Source: Pontibacter silvestris (GTDB lineage: Bacteria; Bacteroidota; Bacteroidia; Cytophagales; Hymenobacteraceae). Taken from it: a stretch of DNA of 42,803 nucleotides. The position numbers were made by a program, and so were the translations under genes. This document shows positions 27,180 through 35,546 of the stretch, piece after piece. The first letter of the stretch is position 1, and each line of letters begins with the position of its first letter. Location: contig NZ_JAJJWI010000028.1 of the NCBI RefSeq assembly GCF_020907275.1, positions 1 through 42,803 of the forward strand, in the 5' to 3' direction. The notes beneath the pieces are model-generated. The model was given only the letters and a program-made list of their open reading frames with translations. It was not told the DNA's origin and made no database searches.

Positions 27180-27842
27180 TTACTGGTGTAGGATTTTCCA
27201 GCCCGCCAGCCAGTTGTAGTCGTACTTCATGTTCAGCTGAATGAGCAAAAGCTGCATGCGCTCCAGAGTCCTGCTAACAGCCAGATCACCTGCTACGATA
27301 GGATTGAAGCCTGCTGTGCTTACCAGTTCAGAGACAGTCTGCAAAGCCTCTTCGTCATTGCCTGCTATAAAGGCATCCGCTTGCTGGCCAGCTATTACCG
27401 GAGTTGCGAAGTCGGCGGCAAAGGTGGTATTGAATGCTTTCACTACTTTAGCGTTAGGCAACAGCTTTTGCAGCTCTTCTGCCGCGCTGGTGTCAGGCGC
27501 TGTCACCAATCCGTTGTAGGTGTCGTTTAGCGGGTTAGAAATGCTGATAAAGACTTTCTGGTTAGCGACTTCCCGAATTTTTTGGGCCACCTCTTTCTCC
27601 GCGGCAAAAGGAACCGCTACGATGATTATGTCTGCTTCCCAGGATGCCTCCACAGAGCAATCTATGGTCTCTACGTCCGCAGCAGGATTGCCGCTTTTGA
27701 TCTCCTCAACTACTGCCTGCACTTTATCTTGCCTACTGGCGCACAGGAGTAATCTGTAATTGCCTTTTGACAGGCTTTTTGAAATGGCAGAGCCCATGTT
27801 TCCGGAGGCCCCAATGATGGCGATTGTCTGCATTGTCTTCAT
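27180..27842 (-). CDS. F420-dependent NADP reductase-like oxidoreductase
   Basis: A 220-aa Rossmann protein: nucleotide motif IAIIGASGNMGSAISKSL, the strand DIIIVAVPFAAEKEVAQ, SISNPLNDTYNG, VVKAFNTTFA and a C-terminal part typical of NADP oxidoreductases related to coenzyme F420 reductase. Bacteroidota lack F420, so it probably uses another hydride partner. The open frame extends to 27881, but a clear promoter (-7 TATCTTTG on the minus strand, 27869-27862) lies inside that extension; I therefore place the start at ATG 27842 (MKTMQTIAIIG). It lies directly downstream of a Crp/Fnr gene and has an FNR-type box at 27916-27929. Confidence 0.85.
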   Translation of the reverse strand: MKTMQTIAIIGASGNMGSAISKSLSKGNYRLLLCASRQDKVQAVVEEIKSGNPAADVETIDCSVEASWEADIIIVAVPFAAEKEVAQKIREVANQKVFISISNPLNDTYNGLVTAPDTSAAEELQKLLPNAKVVKAFNTTFAADFATPVIAGQQADAFIAGNDEEALQTVSELVSTAGFNPIVAGDLAVSRTLERMQLLLIQLNMKYDYNWLAGWKILHQ

Positions 27843-27861
27843 GTTTAGATTTTCAACAATG

Positions 27862-27929
27862 CAAAGATACCGCCGCGCCATGCCCTAAAGCATTGCGCAA
27901 AGTCAAGAAACACTCTTGACTATTGTCAA
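27862..27929 (-). promoter_or_regulatory. Promoter with FNR-type box before the F420-reductase-like gene
   Basis: On the minus strand the -7 element is TATCTTTG (27869-27862), a perfect TAnnTTTG. Upstream stands TTGAC-TATT-GTCAA (27916-27929), which resembles the FNR box TTGAT-N4-ATCAA. Its centre (27922.5) is 60.5 bp from the end of the -7 element. An overlapping palindrome AGTCAAGA-N5-TCTTGACT covers 27901-27921. The Crp/Fnr gene just upstream is the obvious candidate regulator. Confidence 0.6.
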
Positions 27930-27946
27930 TGAAACGTGAGGCGGAT

Positions 27947-28525
27947 TTATTTCCGTTCTGCCATTTTCTTTCTGATCCGGCTCAAGGTTTCAGGCTTTAC
28001 GCCCATGAAGGAGGCAATCATATGCTGTGGCACTCTTTGGGCAATATCCGGATACATTTCTGTAAAGCTTGTGTAACGTTCTTCTACAGGCAAACTGATG
28101 TTAGAGGTAAGGCGCCTTTGCAGGGCTATATAGGCACCTGTTATGAGCAGCCGCATATAGGTCTCATACTTAGGTTGTTTTTTAAGGAGTTCTTCGTGCG
28201 CACTCTTGGTTATCAGCACCAGTTCGGCGTTTTCCAATGCGTCAATATTGTACGTGGCTTGCTCTCCAGTCAGGAAGCTGAACAAGTCTGAGATCGTCCA
28301 GCCTTCTATGGCAAACTGAAGAATATGTTCGCTTCCGTTATCGACGGAGTACTCCCGTAGTGCTCCTCGTTCTACAAAGGCGATGGCCTTGCAAACTTCC
28401 CCCTCCTGCAACAGGTACTGCCTTTTCCGTAGCTTTTTCGGGGTTAGGTACGCCTTAATCTGTTCCTGCTCTTCGTCAGTAAGCGGAACCTTCTCTTGGA
28501 ATTTTTGAAAGAATAATTCATACAT
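27947..28525 (-). CDS. Crp/Fnr family transcriptional regulator
   Basis: The regulator is 192 aa long from ATG 28525 (MYELFFQKFQEK); the frame runs back to 28585, but the added residues are not family-like. It has a cyclic-nucleotide-binding-type beta roll (about 25-110; YLLQEGEVCKAIAFVERGAL, HILQFAIEGW) and a C-terminal winged helix with IASFMGVKPETLSRIRKKM. The recognition helix ETLSR matches the FNR pattern ExxSR, which reads TTGA-type half-sites. It has no N-terminal iron-sulfur cysteines. The next gene downstream carries a TTGAC-N4-GTCAA box, so it is a likely target. Confidence 0.88.
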   Translation of the reverse strand: MYELFFQKFQEKVPLTDEEQEQIKAYLTPKKLRKRQYLLQEGEVCKAIAFVERGALREYSVDNGSEHILQFAIEGWTISDLFSFLTGEQATYNIDALENAELVLITKSAHEELLKKQPKYETYMRLLITGAYIALQRRLTSNISLPVEERYTSFTEMYPDIAQRVPQHMIASFMGVKPETLSRIRKKMAERK

Positions 28526-28731
28526 AGGCAAACAACAAAAGACTTTGCACATTGGAAGACTGTCAATAGGCAAGGACTGACACAATAGACGCCAAACCCA
28601 GGGTTATGTGAAGAACCATAAATTATTTCCTGTTCGCGTCATTAGAGATTGATGTTAATTTAATGCCAACTAATTTATAAGCTTAAACTTCATCTATCTG
28701 TAGCAGACCATTTTTAGCAGTAGCACTATTG

Positions 28732-29889
28732 TTATTCAGCAAGCCTGATTCCAGTAAACTGCCATTGATGCTGTGGATGGAAAAAGTTACGGTAGCTCTT
28801 ACGGCTGTGCCCGGCTGGCGTAGCGACAGAAGCACCACGGAGCACCATTTGGTTTACCATGAATTTTCCGTTATACTCCCCAACCGCACCGGCCGCCCTT
28901 TTGTAACCTGGATAAGGCAGGTAGGCACTGTTGGTCCATTCCCAGCGTTTTCCCCATTTAAAATGATCCGCAGCAATTTCCCACTCCGCTTCGGTCGGCA
29001 GTCGCACCCCTTTCCATGCCGCATAGGCGGCTGCCTCATAATAACTGATGTGGCATACAGGCTCGGCAGGCGGAATTTCCTGTAGCCCTGACAAAGTATA
29101 ATGCATCCATTTGCCGTTCATGTTGTACCAGTACAAGGGAGCTGAAATTCCCTTGCTATTCACCCAATCCCATCCCTCGGCATGCCAGTACCTGAAGTCC
29201 CTGTAGCCTCCATCTTCCACAAATTCCAGGTATTCCCTGTTTGCGACCAGATTTTTGGAAATTTTGAATTCATGTAGATAAACTTTATGCCTGCCCAGTT
29301 CATTGTCAAAACAAAAGCCGTCTCCGTTGAATCCTATCTCATAAATGCCGGCAGGAATGTGAACTACCCCAGCCGCCTCCTTCTCTATGACCTTTTCCGT
29401 TGGGTTGATTCCGTAAGCGGGAAATAGCGGGTTATGCCCTAAAATGTACTTAATATCTGTACAAAGTAACTCCTGGTGCTGCTGCTCATGATTGAGGCCA
29501 AGCACCAGGAGTTCTTTTACCTCAGGCTCAGGATCATCCTTCAGAAAATCTGCCATGGCACTGTCCACGTAACTTCGGTACCGGTAAACATCCTCTACAG
29601 TTGGCCGGCTTAAATTTCCCCTGTCCGTGCGGATGACACGGGCACCTACGGTTTCATAATAGCTGTTAAAAACATAGTTATAGGCATGGTGAAACTCCCT
29701 GTAGTGGCGGGCATGCGGCTTTAGGATAAATGTTTCAAAAAACCAGGTGCTGTGACCTAGGTGCCATTTGGGAGGGCTTACATCGACACTGGGCTGGACC
29801 ACATAATCTTCTGCTTTCAGCGGCTGGCATATGTCTATTGATGCTTGTCTAACCTTTTTATAAGCTTCTGCTAAACCAAGTTCAGTCAT
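28732..29889 (-). CDS. egtB: Ergothioneine biosynthesis sulfoxide synthase EgtB
   Basis: This 385-aa non-heme iron enzyme joins hercynine to a cysteine-type thiol with oxygen, giving the sulfoxide precursor of ergothioneine. The N-terminal DinB-like domain has WHLGHSTWFFET, with the iron ligand H46 by my choice of start, and NHEQQHQE (H134, H138). The C-terminal FGE-sulfatase domain ends in YRNFFHPQHQWQFTGIRLAE, a hallmark of EgtB. The frame extends to a TTG at 29898; I prefer ATG 29889, which overlaps the importer gene in ATGACTGA. No egtA, egtC or egtE is present here; direct use of cysteine, as in some EgtB types, is possible (inference). Confidence 0.9.
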   Translation of the reverse strand: MTELGLAEAYKKVRQASIDICQPLKAEDYVVQPSVDVSPPKWHLGHSTWFFETFILKPHARHYREFHHAYNYVFNSYYETVGARVIRTDRGNLSRPTVEDVYRYRSYVDSAMADFLKDDPEPEVKELLVLGLNHEQQHQELLCTDIKYILGHNPLFPAYGINPTEKVIEKEAAGVVHIPAGIYEIGFNGDGFCFDNELGRHKVYLHEFKISKNLVANREYLEFVEDGGYRDFRYWHAEGWDWVNSKGISAPLYWYNMNGKWMHYTLSGLQEIPPAEPVCHISYYEAAAYAAWKGVRLPTEAEWEIAADHFKWGKRWEWTNSAYLPYPGYKRAAGAVGEYNGKFMVNQMVLRGASVATPAGHSRKSYRNFFHPQHQWQFTGIRLAE

Positions 29890-31450
29890 TTTCTTCAAGA
29901 TATTGTTTTAAATCAGTGATTGTTTTGAGGTTCAGAGCCTGGGCCTGCCTTCTGCGCATCATCAAGGCATACGTGTTATTGAATCCAATCGGATCCAGCC
30001 AGATTAACCCATATCGCTTCTCGAATTGCTCCTGCACGAATTGAAAAACCTTCTCCCTGGAAGCAATCAGAGAATCCACTGTTCGGGGATCCGGCTGTAG
30101 AATTACCAGTAACCCAGTTCCGGTATATTCCGGATATAGATCAATCTGCTTATGAAGCAGGGCATCGAAGCATATTTTGGTGCCGCCAAGGCCTGTCTTT
30201 GTTTCAACTTCCAGATTGGTATGCCCCCTGATCAGCATACTGTAGATCTCGGCAAGGATGTACTGCTCCCCGAAAATTTTTGACCCAATCCGGATCACAC
30301 CTCCGTTACCCTTTTGCGGAACCCGCCAAAGCTGTTTTGAGAGTAAGAAGTCCTTTGCGACTTTTTCTGGAGACTGCTTCAAGAAGTCGACACGGTAATT
30401 CAAGTCGGTCATGGTGGCGTCATCAATCATGCCTTTGAGTAGACCAAGCGCATTCCTAAGCTCTGGGTAATTTTCCAGAACCTCGGCGCGAACGACAGGG
30501 GCTGCGTAGTATGGAGGGAATATCGTCCTGTCATCTTTGAGGATTTTCAGATCATAAGCCTTTAAGCGGCCGTCTGTACTGTATCCGCCAATCACATCCA
30601 GCTTATTCTCATACAGGGCTTTGTACATCAACGCGTCACCTATCACCACAGTGGGGATGTCCAACTTATACTTAGACTTCAGTCCCAGATACCCGTCCGT
30701 ACGTCCCATGAATTCCGGCTCAAAACCCGCCAGTAGTTGATTGCCAGTAGAAGGCATGAGGTAAGCACCTGATATAAACACAGTAGCTACAGAGAATGCC
30801 AGGGCAGCTTTTCGGATGCGGGCGGGTTGCAACAGCTGTACCTTTCCGAGAAGGTAATCAAACAGCACGGCCAGCAGGGATGCAGGGATGGCTCCAGCCA
30901 GGATCATATTGGTGTTGTTGAGGGCGATGCCTGCGAAAATAAACTCGCCCAGGCCTCCGCCTGCAATATAGGCAGCAAGAGTGGCCACACCAACGTTGAT
31001 GACAGTAGCAGTTCTGATGCCTGCCATGATAACAGGCAGGGCCAAAGGTAGCTCCACCTTAAAAAGTATTTGCCTTTCCGTCATGCCCATGCCTTTGGCG
31101 GCATCTTTTACGCCTTCATCCACACCCGTAATGCCGACATAGGTGTTTCTGACTACAGGCAACAAGGCGTAAAGGAAAAGAACAACGATGGCGGGTAAGG
31201 TGCCGATGCCCAGCAGGGGAATCATGAAGCCGAGTAAGGCAATGCTGGGAATCGTCTGAAATATGCCTGCTGTACTCAGCACAGGACCGGAGAGCCTTCT
31301 TCTTTTGGCAATTAACATACCTGTGGGCAACCCAAGCAGCATGGCCAGCAGCAGGGACGCAAAGGTAAGCCCGATGTGGGTAACGGTCTGGCTGAGAATT
31401 TTATCGCCCTGCAACAGGAAGAACTCCCACAGGTTTTGCTGTTGATCCAT
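29882..31450 (-). CDS. egtU: EgtU-like fused ABC permease and betaine-binding protein, binding domain circularly permuted
   Basis: The protein has 522 aa. Residues 1-235 form an OpuC-type permease with about six membrane segments and the coupling loop VDEGVKDAAKGMGMTERQIL. Residues 240-522 form an OpuAC-like periplasmic binding domain, but in exchanged order. The part that normally comes second stands first: GFEPEFMGRTDGYLGL, 242-257; YSTDGRLKAYDLKILKDDR, 290-308; FPPYYAAPVVR, 311-321. The part that normally starts the domain (IRIGSKIFGEQYILAE, 386-401; DLYPEYTGTGL, 437-447; IGFNNTYAL, 488-496) ends the protein at TITDLKQYLEEND. EgtU proteins import ergothioneine; related OpuC proteins import glycine betaine or choline. 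Between egtB and egtD, ergothioneine or hercynine is the likeliest ligand (inference). Confidence 0.88.
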   Translation of the reverse strand: MDQQQNLWEFFLLQGDKILSQTVTHIGLTFASLLLAMLLGLPTGMLIAKRRRLSGPVLSTAGIFQTIPSIALLGFMIPLLGIGTLPAIVVLFLYALLPVVRNTYVGITGVDEGVKDAAKGMGMTERQILFKVELPLALPVIMAGIRTATVINVGVATLAAYIAGGGLGEFIFAGIALNNTNMILAGAIPASLLAVLFDYLLGKVQLLQPARIRKAALAFSVATVFISGAYLMPSTGNQLLAGFEPEFMGRTDGYLGLKSKYKLDIPTVVIGDALMYKALYENKLDVIGGYSTDGRLKAYDLKILKDDRTIFPPYYAAPVVRAEVLENYPELRNALGLLKGMIDDATMTDLNYRVDFLKQSPEKVAKDFLLSKQLWRVPQKGNGGVIRIGSKIFGEQYILAEIYSMLIRGHTNLEVETKTGLGGTKICFDALLHKQIDLYPEYTGTGLLVILQPDPRTVDSLIASREKVFQFVQEQFEKRYGLIWLDPIGFNNTYALMMRRRQAQALNLKTITDLKQYLEEND

Positions 31451-31451
31451 C

Positions 31452-32420
31452 CTAATAGTCTTGTTTAAATTGATTCAGGAGGCGCAGTATATCGGAAACC
31501 ATGATTTCCCTTTGCTCACCGCTTACTTCGTTATAGACAGCTACTGCCCGTGCACCGCCTGATTCCGAAAGATATTCCATAGCCTCCCAAAGGCTTTGGC
31601 TCTCCCTCATAGTGTCCGCTTCTACCTGTCCGGCGGTCTCATCCGAGTCAAGCATGTTCCAAACATCTGAAAAGCTAACGGCCTTCAACCCTAATAAAAA
31701 CCGCTCCCGGCCTATAAAGCTTGACACAAAATCATTTGCAGGCCGGAACACCAGATCTGCGGGCGTTCCATGCTGCATAATCCTGCCTTTATCCATCAGG
31801 CAAATCCGGTCCCCCAGCTCGAAAGCTTCCTGTATGTCGTGGGTAACCAGGACAACGGTCTTTTTATTGAGTTCATCCAGGTCTCTGAACTCTTTTCGAA
31901 CGCTTGCTCTGGTAATAGGATCCAATGCTCCGAAAGGTTCATCCATCAGTAGTATGGGAGGATTGGCAGCCAATGCCCTGGCTAGCCCAACGCGTTGTTG
32001 CTGTCCGCCGCTTAAGCGGGAGGGGTACTCGTTCCAGTATCTTTCCGGTGACAAGTGCAGTTTTTTCAGCAGGAGCGCTGTGCGTTCTTCTATTTGTTGG
32101 CGGCTCCAACCAAGCAACTTCGGTACGAGTGCAATGTTTTCAGCCACGGTGTAGTGCGGAAACAGCCCATTGTTTTGCAGCACATAGCCGATGGACCTGC
32201 GAAGAAGATCGGCAGGCTGAGAGAATATACTTTTACCGTTGATATACACCTCCCCGGATGAAGCCTCTGTCAGGCGATTGATCATCCTCAGCGTGGTGGT
32301 CTTGCCACAGCCGCTTGTTCCCAGCAAGACAAGGTTTTCACCTTCCTTTACCTCGAAGGATACATCCTGTACAGCAACGGAATGGTTGTAATGCTTGGAC
32401 AAATTTTCAACAACAATCAT
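31452..32420 (-). CDS. egtV: ABC importer ATPase, OpuCA/EgtV-like
   Basis: A 322-aa ATPase of quaternary-ammonium importers. Walker A is GTSGCGKTT, the Q-loop is IGYVLQNNGLFPHYTV, the signature is LSGGQQQR, Walker B is ILLMDEPFGALD and the H-loop is LVTHDIQEAFELG. A C-terminal extension of about 80 residues replaces the usual paired CBS domains in shortened form (AVAVYNEVSGEQREIMVSD). I chose ATG 32420 (MIVVENLSKHY) over the upstream TTG. Its stop is one base before the ATG of the permease/binding-protein gene, so the two products form one transporter. Confidence 0.88.
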   Translation of the reverse strand: MIVVENLSKHYNHSVAVQDVSFEVKEGENLVLLGTSGCGKTTTLRMINRLTEASSGEVYINGKSIFSQPADLLRRSIGYVLQNNGLFPHYTVAENIALVPKLLGWSRQQIEERTALLLKKLHLSPERYWNEYPSRLSGGQQQRVGLARALAANPPILLMDEPFGALDPITRASVRKEFRDLDELNKKTVVLVTHDIQEAFELGDRICLMDKGRIMQHGTPADLVFRPANDFVSSFIGRERFLLGLKAVSFSDVWNMLDSDETAGQVEADTMRESQSLWEAMEYLSESGGARAVAVYNEVSGEQREIMVSDILRLLNQFKQDY

Positions 32421-32448
32421 AGCGAATTCTGGAATGGGGGACAATTAT

Positions 32449-32472
32449 AGAACCAGAGACCTGGCTGGTTCT
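32449..32472. other. Short hairpin between egtD and egtV
   Basis: An 8-bp stem (AGAACCAG 32449-32456 with CTGGTTCT 32465-32472) in the 84-bp gap between the egtD stop and the egtV start. There is no T-tract; it may stabilise or process the operon mRNA. Confidence 0.35.
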
Positions 32473-32504
32473 AAGCAGCAGGTTTAGAATCAGCATAACG
32501 TGTT

Positions 32505-33503
32505 TTAGTATGAATCGACACATTGCCAAAAAGTGTCAAGAAACCAGTTCCTGCTATCCGTAAGGTACCCGATAGGCATAAAATCTGCCTGTTTTGCCAT
32601 GGAAGTGATCTCTTCCGGGTCATACTTCTGAGAAATTTCCATCGAAATGATTTCATCCTGCCGGAAGTCTATAGGCTGGCCGGCTACAAGCACCTCCTGG
32701 TCTGTTTTACTTACAAGATAACTTCTGCAGGCCCCGGTAAGCGGATCGTAGGACTGGTAATGCTCGAACTGGTCCAGGTTAAATTCACCGTCAAGCTCCC
32801 GGTTGATACGCTCGAGCAGGTTCAGGTTAAACCTGCTGGTAATCCCGGCTCTGTCACTGTAGGCATCCAAAATAAGTTTGGGGTGCTTTTTCAGGTCAAA
32901 GCCCATCAGCACCAGATCCCCTGGCTTCAGACGTGCCCGTAGCTCTCTGCAAAAGGCGTTGGCCGCCTGCGGCTCCATGTTCCCGATGTTGGCTCCCAGG
33001 AACAGGACTACCTTGCGCCTATGAGACAGCTCCGCGGCTCTGCCCAACATGTCGAAATATTCTCCTTCTAAGCTCCTGATATTTAAACCATTTATTTCCC
33101 TTTTCAGCCTGCTTTCCAGAATTGACAAGATATTCCCTGAAATATCAATCGGCATATACGTGAAGGTCTCCTGTGTATCAGCCAGATATTGAAGCAGGTA
33201 TTGGGACTTAGTAGCATCACCGGCACCCAATTCAATTAAATCAAAAGGAGAACTATGGGAGGTGATGATACTGGCGAGCTCTTTGGTTTTGTTTCTAAAT
33301 ATCTCTTCTTCACAGTCAGTCAGATAGTATTCCGGACAGGCCATGATCTGCTGGAACAGCCGGTCACCTTCCTTGTCGTAGAAGTATTTCGATTGTAATC
33401 TTTTCGGTTTGCTTTGTAATCCCTCCAGTACTTCTTTACAAAATTTTTCCAATAGCGTATCGGTCTGCGCTAGTGCATCCACCGGGCAGTTAGTTGAATT
33501 CAT
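32505..33503 (-). CDS. egtD: L-histidine N-alpha-trimethyltransferase EgtD
   Basis: The enzyme has 332 aa and methylates histidine three times with S-adenosylmethionine to give hercynine, the first step of ergothioneine synthesis. The family blocks are complete: KYFYDKEGDRLFQQIMACPE (39-58), the SAM motif LIELGAGDATKS (89-100), FLGANIGNMEP (168-178), LMGFDLKKHP and, near the C-terminus, ISMEISQKYDPEEI, where EgtD has its SxKY histidine-binding region. The length is normal (about 320). The gene is 24 bp after a quinone-reductase-like gene and 84 bp before egtV, all in one direction, so it is in the same transcription unit as the importer and egtB. Confidence 0.93.
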   Translation of the reverse strand: MNSTNCPVDALAQTDTLLEKFCKEVLEGLQSKPKRLQSKYFYDKEGDRLFQQIMACPEYYLTDCEEEIFRNKTKELASIITSHSSPFDLIELGAGDATKSQYLLQYLADTQETFTYMPIDISGNILSILESRLKREINGLNIRSLEGEYFDMLGRAAELSHRRKVVLFLGANIGNMEPQAANAFCRELRARLKPGDLVLMGFDLKKHPKLILDAYSDRAGITSRFNLNLLERINRELDGEFNLDQFEHYQSYDPLTGACRSYLVSKTDQEVLVAGQPIDFRQDEIISMEISQKYDPEEITSMAKQADFMPIGYLTDSRNWFLDTFWQCVDSY

Positions 33504-33527
33504 AATGTATACTTTGTTTTTTTGTCT

Positions 33528-34502
33528 CTAATCCTCGGTAACGACCACGATCTTTCCGCCTGCTGAATTGCTTTCCATGAACTCATGTGCCGCTGCAATT
33601 TCTAAAAGGGAAAACAATTTGCTGATACGCAGCTGAATAGTACCTGCTTCCACATCGCGGATAAACTGCTGAAAGCTTTGCACGCCTACCCGGATCTGCC
33701 CACTGTCGTAAATGGTGAGGTGAACCGTGGCAGGGATGTATTCCATAGGGGCGAAATCTGTTAAGGACCATTGCTCAGAAAGCATTCCGGTCATACAGAC
33801 CATGCCACCGGGGGCGGTGCACTGCAGTGAGTCTTTCAAGGTAGAAGTCCCGACCAGTTCCAGCACCTTCTCTACGCCTTTGGGATAAATGGCCTTTACT
33901 TTTTCTGCGAGGCTTCCGTCATCGATGAGCACACGGTCAACACCGTTGCGCAAGAGCAGCTCCTTTTTATCCAGTTTCCTGGTGGTAGCCAGAACGGTAA
34001 GGCCGCTGTTTTTAGCCAGCTGCGTGGCCAGCATTCCGATAGAGGAAGTGCCACCTCTTATAAGTAGCGATTCACCTGATTTTATTTTCAGCGCCAGGTG
34101 CAATGAACCGTAAACAGTCTGGAACATTTCCGGAATAGCCCCCAACTGTTCCCAGCTTAATTGGCTTTCAAACGGGTATAGCAGAGAATGGGGAAGCACC
34201 GCATACTCCGCATAGCTGCCGTCAAAGTCGCGCCCCATGCCGCCCATAAAGGCAGCCACTTTCTGCCCTAGTTTGAATTTCCCTGCCGGGTCATGCTCCA
34301 CCTCCCCCACGCATTCAATGCCCAGCACCCTGGGGAAACGAACGCTCGGTGACAGGCCCTTGCGCGTCATTAACTCGGAGCGGTTCAGGCCGAAGGCCTT
34401 TACTTTCACCAACACCTGTTCAGCGCCTGGAGTTGGAATAGGTTTATCCTCCAAAACAAAGTTCTCGGGGCTGCCAGGATGGTATAATACTGCTGCTTTC
34501 AC
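33528..34502 (-). CDS. Zinc-free MDR family NADPH:quinone reductase-like protein
   Basis: A 324-aa medium-chain reductase: MKAAVLYHPGSPENF at the start, LNRSELMTRKGLSP, GIECVGEVEH, and the NADPH-binding motif IRGGTSSIGMLATQLAKNSG. The zinc-ligand cysteines of alcohol dehydrogenases are missing, as in quinone oxidoreductases (QOR). It starts at GTG 34502. Only 24 bp separate it from egtD, so it may be the first or second gene of the ergothioneine operon and could serve redox balance (inference). Confidence 0.85.
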   Translation of the reverse strand: MKAAVLYHPGSPENFVLEDKPIPTPGAEQVLVKVKAFGLNRSELMTRKGLSPSVRFPRVLGIECVGEVEHDPAGKFKLGQKVAAFMGGMGRDFDGSYAEYAVLPHSLLYPFESQLSWEQLGAIPEMFQTVYGSLHLALKIKSGESLLIRGGTSSIGMLATQLAKNSGLTVLATTRKLDKKELLLRNGVDRVLIDDGSLAEKVKAIYPKGVEKVLELVGTSTLKDSLQCTAPGGMVCMTGMLSEQWSLTDFAPMEYIPATVHLTIYDSGQIRVGVQSFQQFIRDVEAGTIQLRISKLFSLLEIAAAHEFMESNSAGGKIVVVTED

Positions 34503-34572
34503 TGCTTAAGATTAATAAGAAAGATCATATCCCGTACATGTTGTACACTTAGATTGGTACCTTTCGATACGA

Positions 34573-35247
34573 TTAGTCGGTATAGAGCTTCAGATTTGAA
34601 AAATATCCCTCTGTCCCAATATCTACCCAAAGGCCGATGGCACCTGTCGCGTTTTCTCCGTGTTTTAGATCATTCACAATGAGTGAGGGCTGTTTATTGT
34701 TGTTTAAGAAGAGTTCAGCTCTTTTACCCTTCACTACTATTTTCATAGTAATCCATTCATTCAGTGCCATGTCCGTGTAAGATTCGTATTCTTCCGGAGA
34801 TTCTCTTCTAAGCCGATCAAACTTGAAGTCAGGGTAGGAGTAATACTGAATGGAGTGATTCCGCCTCACTTGGCTGTCAGCCCTTGCATTGGTCGGACGA
34901 AGGTATAGGCATTCAAATTCTGAATTGTCCTCGTTGATTCTGAAAGCAACCCCAATAAAACCCCGGGCAAACTCAGGGGCATCTTCCAAAAGCTGGCTCA
35001 GCACCTGAACTTCTATAGTCCCATCTTTGAAGTCGGTTCCGCTTACCCTGATAAAGGTAGCTTCGTCAAACGCTTTCACTGTAGAATCCTTCACTACTTT
35101 CAAAGCCTTTCTGCCCTTCTGCTTTTCGGTTGACATAGACGCGTTCACTGGTTCAAGTCCATTCTCATCAAGCTTGAGTTTCTGAGAAAACAAGTCGGTT
35201 GAAATGAACAGAAAACAGCTCATTAATAACAATATGATATTTCTCAT
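34573..35247 (-). CDS. Secreted concanavalin-like (DUF1080/LamG-type) protein
   Basis: A 224-aa protein with a signal peptide (cut after about DLFSQ, residue 22) and a single jelly-roll domain with strand motifs FARGFIGVAFRINEDNSEFE, CLYLRPTNARADSQVRRNHS, WITMKIVVKGKRAELFLNN and the terminal TEGYFSNLKLYTD. This resembles DUF1080/3-keto-glycoside-type and LamG domains that bind or process carbohydrates. No catalytic residue can be named. It lies 70 bp upstream of the MDR gene on the same strand, so it may lead the longer operon. Confidence 0.75.
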   Translation of the reverse strand: MRNIILLLMSCFLFISTDLFSQKLKLDENGLEPVNASMSTEKQKGRKALKVVKDSTVKAFDEATFIRVSGTDFKDGTIEVQVLSQLLEDAPEFARGFIGVAFRINEDNSEFECLYLRPTNARADSQVRRNHSIQYYSYPDFKFDRLRRESPEEYESYTDMALNEWITMKIVVKGKRAELFLNNNKQPSLIVNDLKHGENATGAIGLWVDIGTEGYFSNLKLYTD

Positions 35248-35327
35248 TTTTCAGTTTAAATCGCTCTAACCTTTACTTATGCGCTTAGATGGGGTACTTG
35301 TGATTGATTGAATACCTCATAACTCCA

Positions 35328-35430
35328 TTACTGCTCCACTACTTTATTGAAGATGTAACGGAAAATTTTATACTCATCCTGCTCATTGCGAGAGATAAAG
35401 AAATCCTGTCCTTTCATGAGCTTAATTCTA
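35328..35430 (-). pseudogene. C-terminal relic of an NTF2/SnoaL-like gene
   Basis: On the minus strand the frame reads KLMKGQDFFISRNEQDEYKI, continues FRYIFNKVVEQ and stops at 35330-35328. This aligns with the end of the intact protein at 36604-36996 (DFFVLRKEQEEWKIFRYTFN, then NVKEQ), about two thirds identical over 25 residues. Upstream the similarity is lost. It sits just after an alpha/beta-hydrolase gene, where the intact NTF2 gene sits in the neighbouring module. Confidence 0.7.
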
Positions 35431-35546
35431 AAATGCCAACTGGGCTGCGCCAGTTGAGGCGGTGGTCTGCATATGTATTTATTTACCTACCGACCATCCA
35501 CTACCATAGGCTATATATTTCTTAATTCCCCTTTATTACAAGGATA

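Noticed and set aside
34534..34546. Short palindrome GTACA-TGT-TGTAC upstream of the MDR gene
   Set aside because: Five-base arms are common by chance; no promoter elements at a fitting distance.
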